Assembly (NCBI RefSeq): GCF_001625305.1
Contig: NW_017804254.1
Coordinates: 1,871,338-1,935,337, forward strand
Source: Branchiostoma belcheri
Lineage: Eukaryota; Chordata; Leptocardii; Amphioxiformes; Branchiostomatidae
Reading direction: 5' to 3'
DNA length: 64,000 nucleotides
The translations under genes were made by a program, and so were the position numbers. Each line of letters starts with the position of its first letter. Position 1 is the stretch's first letter. The notes below the pieces were generated by a model. It had not been told where the DNA came from. It saw nothing but the letters and a program-made list of their open reading frames with translations, and searched no databases. Below are positions 31,787 to 44,412 of the stretch, in pieces.

Positions 31787-32109
31787 TGAGTAGAAGTGTT
31801 ATAACCTCATTGATTTAATTAAAATTTGACTCCCAACCAGTCCCCAACCGTAGCACAACCATGAAACAGTCGGCTGGCGCACTTCAGTTCAGTTCAGTTT
31901 AATTCAACCAACAAGCAATGAAATTTGTTGAAAGTTACAAATATATTTAAAATGAAATAAAAGAACGTACTAAGAGCTCTCGACATTAAGAATACGAATA
32001 AAAGCGTAACATATATCTATTAAAATAACAACCAATTGAACATGGACACAGTTTTTTTCTATTCCAACATTTATTACAACACACGGCAACGTCACACTCA
32101 TAATGTTTC

Positions 32110-32315
32110 AACTTATTTTTCAACGATGCCGCCACCAACGCTGACAAACGCATGGAAACGGGCGACAGACATATCCACCTGAGTAAATTGAGGAAATTCG
32201 TGTAACACGGTGTCTTTTCCAAGGGAATAAGATCGGTGGCATGGCTGGACTCGAACTCGGGACCTCTTGGTTCCGAGCCTAACGCCCTGTCCTTACGCCA
32301 CACGATCCCACACGA
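32110..32315 (-). repeat. tRNA-derived SINE
   Basis: The minus strand has an A-box-like TGGCGTAAGG and a B box GAGTTCGAGTCC at tRNA spacing, in a head of about 80 bases (about 32235-32315). A body with 'cccttggaaaagacac...tttcctcaatttactcaggtgg' follows. The body resembles 455-640. A functional tRNA is unlikely because acceptor-stem pairing is poor. Confidence 0.6.
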
Positions 32316-32329
32316 CGGACACAGTTAAA

Positions 32330-35300
32330 TACCCAAATAAGGGAACCATGATGACACCATAATGTGGATGTTATAGTAGTTGAACCTCCACAATGCGACT
32401 AGTATGCGGAATTGCTACCGCAAGTGTCATTTCTGCGTGTAACCAGCGGGGTGTAAGATAAACAAACATGTCATGGAACGTGCTCGCAACAAGCTGATGT
32501 CGGCATTTAATTTCCGAACTTACTTCTAGTGCTAGTGAACAATGATTTGACTACTTTATAATATTTTCATCAAATTCAAGATTGTTTTGCTGATTGATTA
32601 ACCCCTTTAGTGATCGGTCGTTGAGTAATATCTATTGTCTACAGCCAAAAAAACATATAAGAAGAATCACAACTACTTCTATCATTATCAGTGAAACTAC
32701 ATGGAATAATGTTGTATTGTCAGTTTTAGTACAAACAAGTTTTGGGTCGTTCTTCACACTCCTCCCTATTTGATTTGAACTTTTTGTGAGGGATTTTTGC
32801 GTGTTTTTTTTGTGTGTGACTGCACTCCCTTTCTCCGTTTCCATTCTTTCTGTCGTTAGCTGTTTTTGTCAAAAAGTTAATAGCAGTCTCTTTGCAAAGC
32901 CAAAAGCTAAGTTAATTCTCCACTGGCTTTTTGCATCTGACTGTCATTGAACGAATTATACCCATAAAATCATTATCAACCACTGTAACATCGCTTTTTA
33001 ATGTTTATGTTAATACAAAATTTTCGCAACCTTCATCATATATCGCAATCGTTGTATTCTTATTCTTGTTCATTCTTATCTCTTTTTTGTTTGTTTATAT
33101 ATTTGTTTATATATATATATATATTTCTGTATATATGTCCTTTCATTAGAATAAAAATAAATCCGCAGACACAAACATCATAACAGGTAACAAAATTTGT
33201 CATATCTTTCGACCTCCAGGAAATATGACGTTTTCAAATTTACTGTTTCCCCCTTTCGCTTCCTTTTTCTTGAACCTAAATAGCAAATACACGCTAAAAG
33301 GGGGAATGGTGTTCGTTATAATGTTAATTACATACCGCTGTTTTCCATTTAGATTGACATGATCGCGAAATAATTCAAGGACGTCCCTGAAATGATTTTT
33401 ACGATTGAATTCAGCTTGCGCTTCCGAGAATATGACGATTGCAACTTTCTTTCTGATGTATTATTTCGTGTCTCTGGTCTGGATTCGTGTGTACAGACCA
33501 CGTAACAAAAGCGCTTGGTGTCGTCCTATTTAACTTTTCTTCTTCTTTTTTTATTGAGGAGGATTCGCGAAAATTCCATAGTAGCAGTACAGTAGTCTCT
33601 GCAAAGTGCTGCTATGTATGTGACTGTCTACTAGTATCTTTTCCTTCTTCGTTGACTATAACATATGGCCAAGAACCATTTAACATATATTATATACATA
33701 TATATTTCTGCTATATATATATATATAGCAGGATAGAGACTCAGACCTGGTAGGGTCGGCAATATTACCGGTAGCTCTTTCAACAGTAACTCCGATTAAA
33801 GTCTCTGCTGGTACGATCTGTAATTTAGCGTGTTTAGCACGATATTTAGGTTTTATGGCAAACATAGCTATAGCTACCAATAATGTGGTTGAATGTTTTA
33901 ATTTTTGGGATATGTTCGGGAAATGGTAAGTTATAGCAATGGACCCCATCTTCTCTGCCGGTAGAATCGCCGATTTTACCAAATTGGAGCTTTTACCCAT
34001 GATATTTATCAAAGCTACTGGCAGCGTTTAAACGTACGGCGGTAGCTGTGGATCCTGCCAACATTGTAGCTAAGTATGTTAACAGGATGTAATCAGTATG
34101 TCTGCATTACTGTTAATGCAAAAATAAATAAAAAATTCAACATATGCCGAAACTATAAAATGTAACAGTTGTTCTTCAAAGTTTCTACGTATTTTCACAA
34201 TTTATCAAAATTTCAATTACTGGATGAATAAACCCTATCTAAAATTCATTTTTCACAAAGTTGCAGGTAGGAGGAAACGGCCGATGTTAAAATAGTCGAC
34301 AAGTTCTGTTTTTCTATACGCGAGGCTTTCGCGTTCGTACTGCTGTTAGAAATTTGAGCAATTCTTCTATTTTTTCACCTCAAGTTCAACTTTCGACTGT
34401 CTACAGCTATATCTGCGTGGGAAAAGGGGATTTGAAAATGTTTTGAAAAACACTTACTTATGTGAAAGTTGGGGAAGTGATAGTCCCTCAAATGAACTCA
34501 CTAGTACATGCATGGGGAAATCAACGAATTTCGGTACTTTCTACACTTGATCTTTCATAGCGACAAGTCTGCTGCAAAACTCACCCTTTTACCAGCTCAT
34601 ATTAATAAGCTATTCATTCTAAATTACAAATTACGGCTTCACGAACACACATTTACCACCTCAGCACGTTCTTACACAAAACTACAGCAGGAAAGATCGA
34701 GAATTTTTAAACTGGCTATAGGTTTCACAGAGGTAGTTGAGTTTTGTAGTAGTTCAAAAGTCAGGTTCCGAACTTGTACGTATGTAACATTCCTGGCGAC
34801 AGAGACGTCCACAGAAACAGGACGGTTCTCATCATATGCAGAAGAGGAAACAAATTCAGGACAGGAGAAAAGAGAACAGCGAGTATTTTGTGTTACTGAA
34901 CATGGGTAAAGGGGGAGTGGCAACCTTTTTTCGATACTAATGTCAGATCGAGCCTCCTACCTCGTCTTTCAGGTGCGTTTATCTTGACTTCACCCGGATT
35001 TTTCACTGCTGAATGTCCGGAAGGTCCCTAGGCTGGTGTCCACAAGTGGTGAGTAATATTAATGACCAGTCGGAGAGGTAAGCTGTAATATGTATACTAG
35101 TAAATCCGGACTGTACCATTTTTCACCTTTAAGGGGAGGCGAAATTAGACTTGGCTCTTGTTCCTGATAATGAAATTTATTACGACTGTTGTTCGAATAT
35201 TTCTTTTACCAAAGCTAAGAGTTGGACACACACATGAATTGTATTAACCATTTAGGATGGATTACATTGCCGAGATTTTTACCCCCTTCAGAGTACAAGT

Positions 35301-36440
35301 ACCATATTATTCACACTCATATAAAGCTGGGCTATTTTTGGGGAGTCCCGAGCAAAAACAATCACAATCAATGTTTTTTTCAGAGTTGTGAAATAAAGTT
35401 CAAGTTTGTCGCATATCAACTTACATTATGAAACGCTTTATGATTTTAGAGGGCTCATATTACGAAAGGTAATTTCAGGAACGTGAGAGGATGGACCAAA
35501 CCATTTCTCTCTAAAGTCTGAAAAGCATTTTTGTCACATTCCTCTGTCATATTTCAAGAAACGCTTTGGTAATTTCAATTCTTACTAAAAGTGATTTAAT
35601 GTTCCCACTTAAGGGGTAATCTAAACTTTTAAACGTGCTATAAGTTAAGGAAGTATGGGAATGAAACTGATCGTGATTGTTCTTCTTTACTGTTCTTCTG
35701 AGTGTATTTTGCTTTTTTATACTTTTTATGTAGGCTCAGCGAAACGAATCTCCACTTTCCGTGTTGTAGAATATATCAAATCACTATGAATTGATGTGTT
35801 TGTTAACTGAAAAAAAGCCTATATAAAACGTTCGCTATTACAAATCAATGTGTTGGAAAAAATGTATTACGGTCAGGCCCCCCTCCCCATCTTTCTGGAG
35901 TGTCCGGTACCTCACGTGATCGAAATCGCGAAATCGACATTCGGCTTTTTACGGGTGACTTCGGGAAAGTTCGTGTGGAAGGAGCCGATGATGAACTTTG
36001 TCAACAATAACAAGCCGACTGTCGATTTCCTAACTTTCACAGGCTGAACTATTGGTTATGAATAAGTCTCATAATTATTTCAGTTAATTAGACGATTAAA
36101 AATTCGTTCTCTTGAAAATTGATAATTTAGATACTACTGCACGGGTAGTATTCAAGAAAGTGGAAAATCGTAACTTACCATAATGCTATGATTATGAAAG
36201 CTCTGAAATAATAGTCGAAAAAGAATGACAATGTTTTGAGATATTTCAATGGTATACAATATGTCCTTATTTTCCTATTGATAAATAATTGATCTGTTAA
36301 CCGTGGTCCACCCATAAATTGTTAACTGGCTGCATTCCTCTAACCAGGAATCAAACACATCTAAGACGACGGACAACCACTGTACAGCAAACAAAACTTG
36401 TATTGACTCCACATGCATTACAGAAATTTGATGTTTATTT
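32330..36440. other. Gene-poor stretch; microsatellites only
   Basis: No exon candidates with familiar motifs were found. TA-rich runs are at about 33108-33125 and 33711-33727. A minus-strand frame of about 110 codons at 33680-34012 is open but has no recognisable domain. The rest is AT-rich intergenic sequence. Confidence 0.4.
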
Positions 36441-36451
36441 GCAACGTTTCA

Positions 36452-36534
36452 TAATCTCCAAGCAGATCCTAGGGAGGCAAAAGACAGTATATGCCAGGCA
36501 GTATCCATTCGCCCTAGGATCTGCTTGGAGATTA
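36452..36534. mobile_element. MITE with TAATCTCCAAG termini (copy 2)
   Basis: 'taatctccaagcagatccta' is mirrored exactly at 36515-36534. 'gtttca' flanks both sides at short distance, a possible target duplication. Same family as 12991-13107. Confidence 0.75.
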
Positions 36535-38033
36535 TCGTTTCAAGTAACGAAGACAATAGTAGCCTTGTTGAACCCGTGCACAAATGTACCGTGAAAAATC
36601 CTGCCCTGAAGCCGCCCTCTGTGAGACACACGTTAGGCGTGTGTTCTGCTTTCCGCTTGTTATCATTATCTGGTGTACTCACCCGGACTGACCTCAGTCT
36701 TGTTAGCCTGATATCCAGTCTAACGTGGTGGGGACAGGCTGTCTTCGGGGCTCTAATAGTTTTTCCCCCCGCCCAGTACAACAGAACGCCCGGTAGGGGG
36801 CACCTAGCTGAGTCGACCGGCAGGGAAGAGCTCCTGCAGCACCGAAGAGAACCCAACCCGGCCCAACCACGATAGACTTCCAAACGTCTCTACTTTAGAA
36901 TTTTCAGTTAGACGGGGTTATCTATGTAAACTAAACTTGGCTGGCAGAAACAAAAAAAAGGGTAATTTTCTCCTTTCGATAATATTGTATAGAGGGGATA
37001 GTCTTGGAAAAAAAATCTACTTGGAAAAAAAATACCAGCGCACATACCCTATGGGCCCAGTTCATAACAATAACGGGCTTCGTTGATAATCTCACTTCCC
37101 AATATGAGGAATTGACTCATTGAGTATCTTAGATACTTTGTTTCAAAAGCATGCTCACTACCTGTGTCACATCGCTGTATAATACAGTCGAGTGTCGACG
37201 TCAATCGTACATGTAGATTTTTATTGTTTAACGGACAGTTTACTTCATTGTTAAAAAGTAATGCTCTCTACTTGTACCCATCGCTGTTTTTACACAGTTC
37301 ATAAAACTAGCTTTTGATTTCTTCTTGTGAAAAATCCGTACGTACAGATCTAGAGTTTCCCTTCGTCAGGCACATTTAACCTACTTTTGTAGCACAGTGC
37401 GATTCTGGCGTCAGTGAAACCAGCTAGTCTCCGTCCATCCATTGAACAGTCGACATTCGAGCGCTCTATTTGTTTGTTTCTCCTTGTTTATTATATCTGT
37501 TGTTTGTTTTTGAAGGGACAACGCAAACTTCTGTATAGACGATGCCTTTTCAACCTCCATGTTAGCTATAATGAAGCCACCTTTGGTCGAGCCGGGACAG
37601 CCCCTACCTTTTACCGGGCTGTTTTCAGGTGTTACACTTCTGCAAAACGTGTCAATCAAGATGAGATACGGCCTTTGTTGAAAGATGATACACATCACGG
37701 AGAGGACGCCACAGGAAAGTTTAATTTGACCACCTTAATGAAATAATGACGCGTGACGTTTGGCGGCTTTATCTAAAGTGTCAAAAGGTCATGGCTGACT
37801 GATTTGTCACGACGCACCTTGTCAGGGCGTGTGCAATGTACGTAGTGACGAAGTCGTTTTGTATCTAATAATGGCCCTCGATCGATTTCTAAAATTATAT
37901 TCCCTGGCAAAATATTTGCTCTTTCATGTGATATAGAATATACATGTACCACTACAAATCAAGCCCCATTGCTCCCACCAAGCATAGCTAGGAAACACAT
38001 TTCTGTGCATCAGACGTTTGAAAATACAAACCT
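36535..38033. other. Intergenic; dispersed repeat fragment near 36825
   Basis: The stretch 36820-36885 shares 'gagctcctgcagc' and 'ccaaccacgatagact' with about 22876-22925. Otherwise no coding or RNA feature was recognised. Confidence 0.4.
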
Positions 38034-38345
38034 TACTAGTAATCCTTAGCCTCATTCGCAGACTTGTCGTGTGGTGGCGTTTCTTTTTCTTCCCTTTTTC
38101 TGGATGGGGAGGGGGTGCTGATACGCATTTTTTTACACTGATAATTCTCTAGTACGGAAAACACAAACTAATAGTAATCTTTAGCCTCCTTCACAGACGT
38201 CTCGTGTGGTGGCGTTTCTTTTTTTGGGAGGGGCGTGGGGGTGTTGAACGCATTTTTACACCGTACAGAAAATACAAACTACTAGTAATCTTTAGCCTCC
38301 TTCGAAGACGCCTCGTGTGGTAGCGTATCTTTTTTGTGTGTGTGA
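38034..38345. repeat. Tandem repeat, three units of about 120 bases
   Basis: Each unit starts 'actagtaatctttagcctcc' and continues 'ttc-cagacg-ctcgtgtggt' plus 'ggcgtttctttttt', at about 38036, 38169 and 38281. The units diverge in their T-rich and G-rich parts. Confidence 0.8.
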
Positions 38346-38439
38346 TGTGTGTGTGCTGATGATACACATTTTTACAAGTTCTCCAATGCGGTAGAGTTAT
38401 CCCCCAAACAAGGCCCTCCCTCCGGAAAAACGCCACTCC

Positions 38440-39857
38440 AGCAGTAGAAACAAACGCCGCCCCGCTACAAATCTGTACAGGAGGCTAGGCAACATCTAAG
38501 TTGATCTTGTGAGGTCGTAATGTATTCTCGCTGCCCTAATATAAATACGTGACAGAAAACGTTATGATTTTCTCTGATTGCATAAAGAGTTGTCATATGG
38601 TTACAAAAAAAAAATCAAGAACCAATTTAAAAATTTGGAACAGCCCAACCCTTTTCAACTATAGAAACTGATCAACAATGAAAACACTGTAACTACACAC
38701 TGAATAGGAACTTCCTTGTTGCTATCACAAACATACCTTAGCTACAACAGTTCCAGTAAAAGTGGGCGATTCTTGGTAATATAGACTCATGGAAACAATT
38801 TTTTTGTTTGTTTTGATAATGTTAGCAATTTGTTGAATCCTATTTTGACTACAAGGTGAATAAATATGTAAATATCAACCATTCTCCTTCCAACTTGTAT
38901 GTATACAAATAAGGTGTTTGGAGGGAACTGTAGTAGCAAAAAGGACCAAGTGTATACAGATATAGATATGACATACTGATAAGAAATCAAATTAAACTGA
39001 TCAATTTCATTATATTTTATTACAACAGTGATGGTGTTAACTAAAAAGCATTTATTGCAGGAAAAATGTATGCAAACAATATTTTGAGAAAACCACTTCC
39101 CATCATACTTTCAATGTATATTCACACACTCAGTCACATAAATATAAAAGAGGATTCATTATGAATTATAGCCTGCACAATATCACCATTAATTAACAAT
39201 GCACCCTTCAGCTATCCTGGTTACCAAACCACAAATGTACAGTGTACTGTAGCTGCTACACATGGAAGCAGCAGAAAAAAAAGCTCACTACTTTCAGGTA
39301 AAATTGGCTTTACGAATAGTTGTTTTAATTAATTCAAAACTAACTTCCTTGCAATATCCATGATGTCACAGCCAGCAATTGGTAGGCAACATCATGTGAC
39401 AGTTGGGTGATTTGCATACCGATAATTTGCATGTCTTTCAATAATTTGCATGTACATGAGGTAAACAACAGTGATCATTCCTATACTTGTAACCTGCCAG
39501 TGTACCTACTGTTTGGTTGTACATATGACACAGGATGAGGTTTTAAGAAATAACTGTCTTGATCTTGACGGACATTGTAGATTATGAGTATTGCATATGT
39601 ACAGTTATTGTAGATCGATTCTCATTAATTTTAGAGAGTAGTCCTTGCATTTTACTATACTAGACTACGACTGCAAATCAGTCAACAAAGTTAATAAAAC
39701 ACACAAACACAAAACTACCATATATACAACTTGTCAGCAAAGTATTAACAAAATATACCAAACAAAATATAATTATAAATGCTATTTCAAACAGTTGATA
39801 AGGGGTCAGTAACTAAACCATATAACCTTCCTCCCACTTTTAATCCCAGTTTTACTA
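38440..39857. other. Intergenic, nothing recognised
   Basis: AT-rich sequence without a convincing frame, RNA gene or repeat. Confidence 0.4.
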
Positions 39858-40303
39858 CAGGCCTCGAAATTAACTTTTTTCACTATTGTCCCAGAATTGT
39901 CCCGAACATAGATTTCAATTGTCCCGAACTGAAGATGGACTGTCCCAGCCTGCTTTTCAGGAAATAAGTTGATGACAAAAATAAGAAAACAACAACTGAA
40001 TTTGTACAACTTGAAGTCCACTTTATTAGTAAATTAGGGAAATACATGATAATATCATGGGCATGGCGCCGTCCCTGATATTTGGAATCCCTGATTGGTC
40101 AAATTTAAATGTTTGTCAGAGTATCATATATTTATAGGCTGCCAGCAGTCTGCAGCAGGATGGATGGATCACGTTCCCAAATGACGTGGATGGTCTTAGA
40201 ATTTTCCAATTGCCCCAAAATTGTCCCGAAACGTAATTTGAATTGTCCCAAGCTGAAAATTTAGTGTCATTTGACACTGGGACAATGTTAATTTCGAGCC
40301 CTG
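39858..40303. mobile_element. Non-autonomous DNA transposon, CAGG termini, 5-base target duplication
   Basis: The ends are 'caggcctcgaaattaac' and 'gttaatttcgagccctg', imperfect inverted repeats. 'tacta' flanks both ends (39853-39857 and 40304-40308). Subterminal copies of 'attgtcccgaa' occur in both halves, the arrangement expected of transposase binding sites. CAGG ends with 5-base duplications suggest a hAT5-like or related group, by inference. Confidence 0.75.
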
Positions 40304-40370
40304 TACTAACAATCGCAACATCTATTTGCAACACCCGAAGTTTTTATTTTCAAAATTTTTATCATATATT

Positions 40371-40731
40371 AGGCCACACCAACTTAATTTTTATGGATGA
40401 CATCCTCTGAAGACCCCCAAACTAGCTATAGTGCGCGCGGGCGAATAAAAAAAAATTCCGGCCAAAAATAAAAATTCTACTAAACCACAGGGATGCAAAA
40501 CTGGTATTGTGAATTTGCGGCAGTACATAGCGATGTATGCGACAAGCCGGTACATGCTGGCTTTTTGGGGAATTTGTAAATCGGCACTGTAGGTACGTAC
40601 TGAGTTCTTGAGTCGTGGGTCTTCGGTAGCCTGGGTGCTATCCTCCAGAGTTACCACCGGCTCGGTATTGTCGCTAACTACCATGGACTACCCAGGCCAG
40701 AGTCATCCATAAAATTAAGTCGGTGTGGCCT
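40371..40731. mobile_element. MITE of the TTAGGC family (copy 2)
   Basis: 'aggccacaccaacttaattt' at the left is mirrored by 'aaattaagtcggtgtggcct' at the right, followed inward by 'atggatgac' on both arms. Related to 5814-6200. The internal frame at about 40391-40684 is open but unfamiliar. Confidence 0.75.
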
Positions 40732-41321
40732 TATAATAGCCAGAGGATGTCAACCAATCAGAAGTCCCCATTTCCCATTGGTTATGACAGCATTACCACA
40801 CCAGTAGTTAATTATGATCTCACAACCAAGTTGGTTAATACATTGTACCAAGTCTACATTTTGTAAACGCAGGCCTTATAATACACTGTAGAGGACAGTC
40901 GCTAAGTTTGCTACATTGTTAAGTATGGATTGGCTATATTTCTGAATCCTCCATGTCCTATAAGACTACCTCATAAATCGCGGAGTGAGTGGTCATAGGA
41001 AATGACCAGGACACCATATACACCTGACAGTGCAGGTTATTATCTCTTAACTACCTTCCCAATCAATCTTCCCAAACTTTTCAAGACAGAACTAATGAAT
41101 AGTTTGCTTAAGAACTCAAGTTGAAGTTGCAAAATGTAAAATAATCTTTTTCACCATCATTTACTAGTAAAAGTTCAATGGTTGTCACCAAGTTCATACA
41201 TGACAATGTACTTCCTATTTTGCAGATTCTCATAATTCAACAGGATTCCTATATCCACATCTAAAGACTAGTAGAATAATAGTAAATTACACTAATATAG
41301 TAATAAGAAGAAAATAATGAA
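40732..41321. other. 3' flank of the zinc-finger gene
   Basis: The 3' untranslated region of the 41322-42866 gene probably lies here in minus orientation. No other feature was recognised. Confidence 0.4.
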
Positions 41322-42866
41322 CTATTTTGCTGGCATTTTTGCATGGTGGAAGAGATGAATCTCCAGCCAGGCCCTGTCATGGTTCAGTTCTCCACACATC
41401 AGACAGCAGAACGCGTTCTCCTCCTTCCTCAGCTGAACGTGCATGGCGAACATGTGGCGCAGGTAGTCCGACCTGGTGTGGAACTTCAGGAAGCCTCCGC
41501 AGGCCTGGCACGGCAGCTTCTTCCACACGATCCCGTGGATCACGGCCTGGTGCGTCCACAGCCGCGTCCTGTTACTGAAGCTGAACGTGGGCCAGTTGTC
41601 CTGGCGGATGCTGACGTCCGTGGCGGTGGCGCAGAGCGTACACTGCCATTCCTCGTCCGGCCCCACCGGGGACATGTACATTTGCTTGATGAGCGGCATG
41701 TCGTTCTCCACGGTTAGACACGGGTTGTAGCGCAGTTCCGGGGGAGGGTCGCGCTGCCAGTGTTCCTCCATGTGTTCGTCGGGTTCGTCAGTGTCGTCCC
41801 AGCACAGCTTACAGCGGTAGTGGACCTCCCCGCACATCTCCTTGTGCGCCCGCAGACTGCTCTCTGAGGAGAACAGCATCATGCACTTCACACAGGTGTG
41901 GCCAGCCTGAAAGGCCTGGAGAGGAAAAACAATACATTTTACTTTGCTTCAGCTGCTTCAGGGTGTCTGCTATTATTTTCCTACGCAATATGTAGCGTGG
42001 ATCAGGTGGCACATGTGGATAACATGTAAATGTCACACAACTGGGAAACTGTGGAAATGATTGTAAGACTTTTAGCACCTTAAGTATGTTTTCAGTTGCT
42101 TGAAAAATGTATAACCCTGCTGCAGGGCCGTTGCTAAAATCTCATTTGACACACATTGGGGCCCAGGGTCTGAAAGGAGACACTTTTAGGAGAGCATTCA
42201 TGTACAATAGTACTAGTAACTGTTACATGTATTATTGTATGAGTATGATCAAGACTGACATAATTTTTGATTGACAAAATTACGGTTTTAACTTTTCTAA
42301 GAAAATAGGAGCATGACAAATCAACAGTGCTTATTGATACGATTAAAAAGGTTATTTTTGAAAACAAAATATATTCTCACAATTTGCTTGTCGGCGTCCT
42401 CCGGTCTTCCCTCGGCCCGAGTCCTGGACATCTCGGCCCGGACAGCGGCGCGGTACGCCTCCGCCGCCTCGATGGTCTGCGCCAGGTCCGTCTCCGGTTC
42501 TTCCCCAGACGTTCTCCCGGGCAGTTCCTCGGAGCCTGCCGCAGGTTCTGTCGTGTCCTCCGCTGCGGTACTAGTGTCACCTTCCTCTTCGTTAGCGGCT
42601 ACAGGCGGACACGCGGTCTCAGAGTCCGAGTCGCAGTTCTCTACCGTTAGTTCAAGATCTATGTCGTGCTTAGGCATTTTGGCCTTACCGACAGAACCTA
42701 GGGAGCTCTCGGCATCCCCTGCCTCTGGTCCTGCCTTACGTTTCTGTACATTAGCCTTGGCGGAGGGTTCAGAAACAGCGTCGGGTGTTTCGTCTTCTCC
42801 ATCCTCTTCAGATCCAGATAGGTCTTCAAACCTCCTCCTTTGTTCCGGCTTCCTCTTCGACCGCAT
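41322..42866 (-). CDS. C2H2-type zinc-finger protein, paralogue of the BTB gene's last exon
   Basis: Two minus-strand exons, 42866-42381 and 41915-41322, joined in phase 0, give 359 codons plus stop if translation starts at the ATG at 42866 (A at -3). The frame stays open upstream to beyond 43076, so an upstream exon is possible. The first exon is charged and low-complexity, with SGSEEDGEDE and basic KRKPEQRRR runs, suggesting a nuclear protein. The last exon carries zinc-finger units C-x2-C...SLRAHKEMC, a CKLCWDDTDEPDEHMEEHW unit, a CTLC unit, CQAC-x12-YLRHMFAMH and CCLMC-x12-HLFHH. The order and spacing match the terminal exon of the BTB gene (45840-46463) one for one. No BTB domain is seen nearby. 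Likely a DNA- or protein-binding nuclear factor; function unknown. Confidence 0.75.
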
Positions 42867-42999
42867 GTTTCTGCTGACTGCTCTTACCTGTGTAGAGCTT
42901 GTAGCTCTTTTCAGTGACTCTTCTGTATTTACCTCTTGTTGTAGCTCTCCAAAGTTGTCCCTTGGCGCAAATATAGACGAGAGAAAGCTACATGACACT

Positions 43000-43517
43000 T
43001 CTAAATAACACCAAAGGTACCAAAATGCTGGTGAACCGGAAGTACTTGAATACACCGGCCCCTTCTGTCGGGTCAATCTTAACTCTCGTAAACTCTCACC
43101 AAAACGCGCGAGACTTGTTTTCCCAAGGGAGTGATACGAGCATTAGCACTAGCACCATGATACATGTTGTCTGTTTGCGCGCTGAAACTTTGGTACGTTC
43201 TGTCAAAGGGATTGAAGTCTGCTATCTCTGATTACCATGTTATTGTCATAACGGTACATAAAATGTAGTCAAAAAGCAACAGGTGCTGGAAAAATAACTT
43301 ACAGACTTCAGTAAACGTAAAGTAACGTTAATCACATACTAACATGCAAAGAGTTTATCTTTCACTGAGCAGTATGGCTGCATGGGCTAATATATCAACA
43401 ATGTATATATACAGGAAGGACCTACAACAGGCAACCAACCATCTACTAGCATACAGATCACTACTAGTATAAAGAATTCAACTCAACAATAACTAGAGTT
43501 CCACGATCTCATACCTT
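43000..43517. other. 5' flank of the zinc-finger gene
   Basis: A promoter is expected near 43050-43250, where the sequence is locally more GC-rich ('aaaacgcgcgagac', 'gtttgcgcgctg'). No start site can be assigned. Confidence 0.3.
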
Positions 43518-44326
43518 CGCCAACTGATGTTAGCCTTTATGACTAAGAAATTATAGATTAATCCCCCTGATTGTGCGAATAGGATCCTATATTGCATCAA
43601 TTATATCTGTTGATCATATTCTACACCAGAAGACAGTCTTATCTTATCAATGCATGCCATTATAGCATGTCCTCATAAATTATGCAAATGAGGTCCTTAT
43701 TTGAATAAATTATGTTTAATAATGTTCACCTTCACATAACTTTCAAATATCCCATGTATGAAATTCCAGACATTACCACTATGTAATTATAACATTTTCT
43801 CGTTGATTATGCAAATTAAGTCTTCATTTGCATAATCGATATCTGCCTGTATTTCTGTCGTTCTGCATTACATATATCACAAGCTTGAATAGTCCTATCA
43901 TGGAATGCAGCTGATATATAGAATTTCCTCATTAATTATGCAAATTACATTAATATTTGCATAATTGTAATAACATTATGTCAAGCATCACTTCAGCTAC
44001 CTACATGCCAAAAATCACGACGATCCATCAATCGGTTCGAGTTATCCGCCTTTAAACATTTTTCAACTAATGCCCCTGCAATTCCAGAGCAAGCCGCTAG
44101 GGGGTCCAAACTCACGTCACTTGTTCCCCAGCACAAGAGCTACCTACCATCCAAATTTCGTCACCCTAGCATGTCTAGATCACGAGATATCAAAACCGGA
44201 AGTTCAGCTGCAGTACCATAACAAGCCGTTAGGGGGCCCAAAATCTAATCAGTTCCACGTCTCATGAAGACCTACCCACCTACCAAGTATCAAGACAATC
44301 CATCTTAGCCTTCTTGAGTTATCGTG

Positions 44327-44375
<49 letters not shown>

Positions 44376-44412
44376 ACGCCAACGAAAACATAACCTTCTT
44401 GGCGAAGGTAAT
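43518..44412. mobile_element. Non-autonomous DNA transposon with ACCTTCGCCAA ends
   Basis: 'taccttcgccaa' near 43522 is mirrored by 'ttggcgaaggta' ending near 44411. The interior holds three palindromic blocks of 'attatgcaaat...atttgcataat' (43676-43960), two copies of 'caagccgctaggggg' and 'caagccgttaggggg', and a (CA)n run. No coding frame. The superfamily was not resolved. Confidence 0.55.
44331..44372. repeat. (CA)n microsatellite
   Basis: About 20 uninterrupted CA dinucleotides inside the 43518-44412 element. Confidence 0.95.

Noticed and set aside
32235-32315. tRNA gene on the minus strand
   Set aside because: A and B boxes are present, but the acceptor stem does not pair well and a SINE body follows, so it was called a tRNA-derived SINE.
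34508-34909. Plus-strand frame of 133 codons
   Set aside because: No domain, no splice context, and composition like the surrounding intergenic sequence.
36449-36883. Overlapping frames of 116 and 144 codons on both strands
   Set aside because: The stretch contains a MITE and a fragment of a dispersed repeat also seen near 22.88 kb; neither frame shows a recognisable domain.
42313-43008. Plus-strand frame of 231 codons, serine-rich
   Set aside because: Mirror of the charged minus-strand exon of the zinc-finger gene; its serine richness reflects glutamate and arginine codons read backwards.
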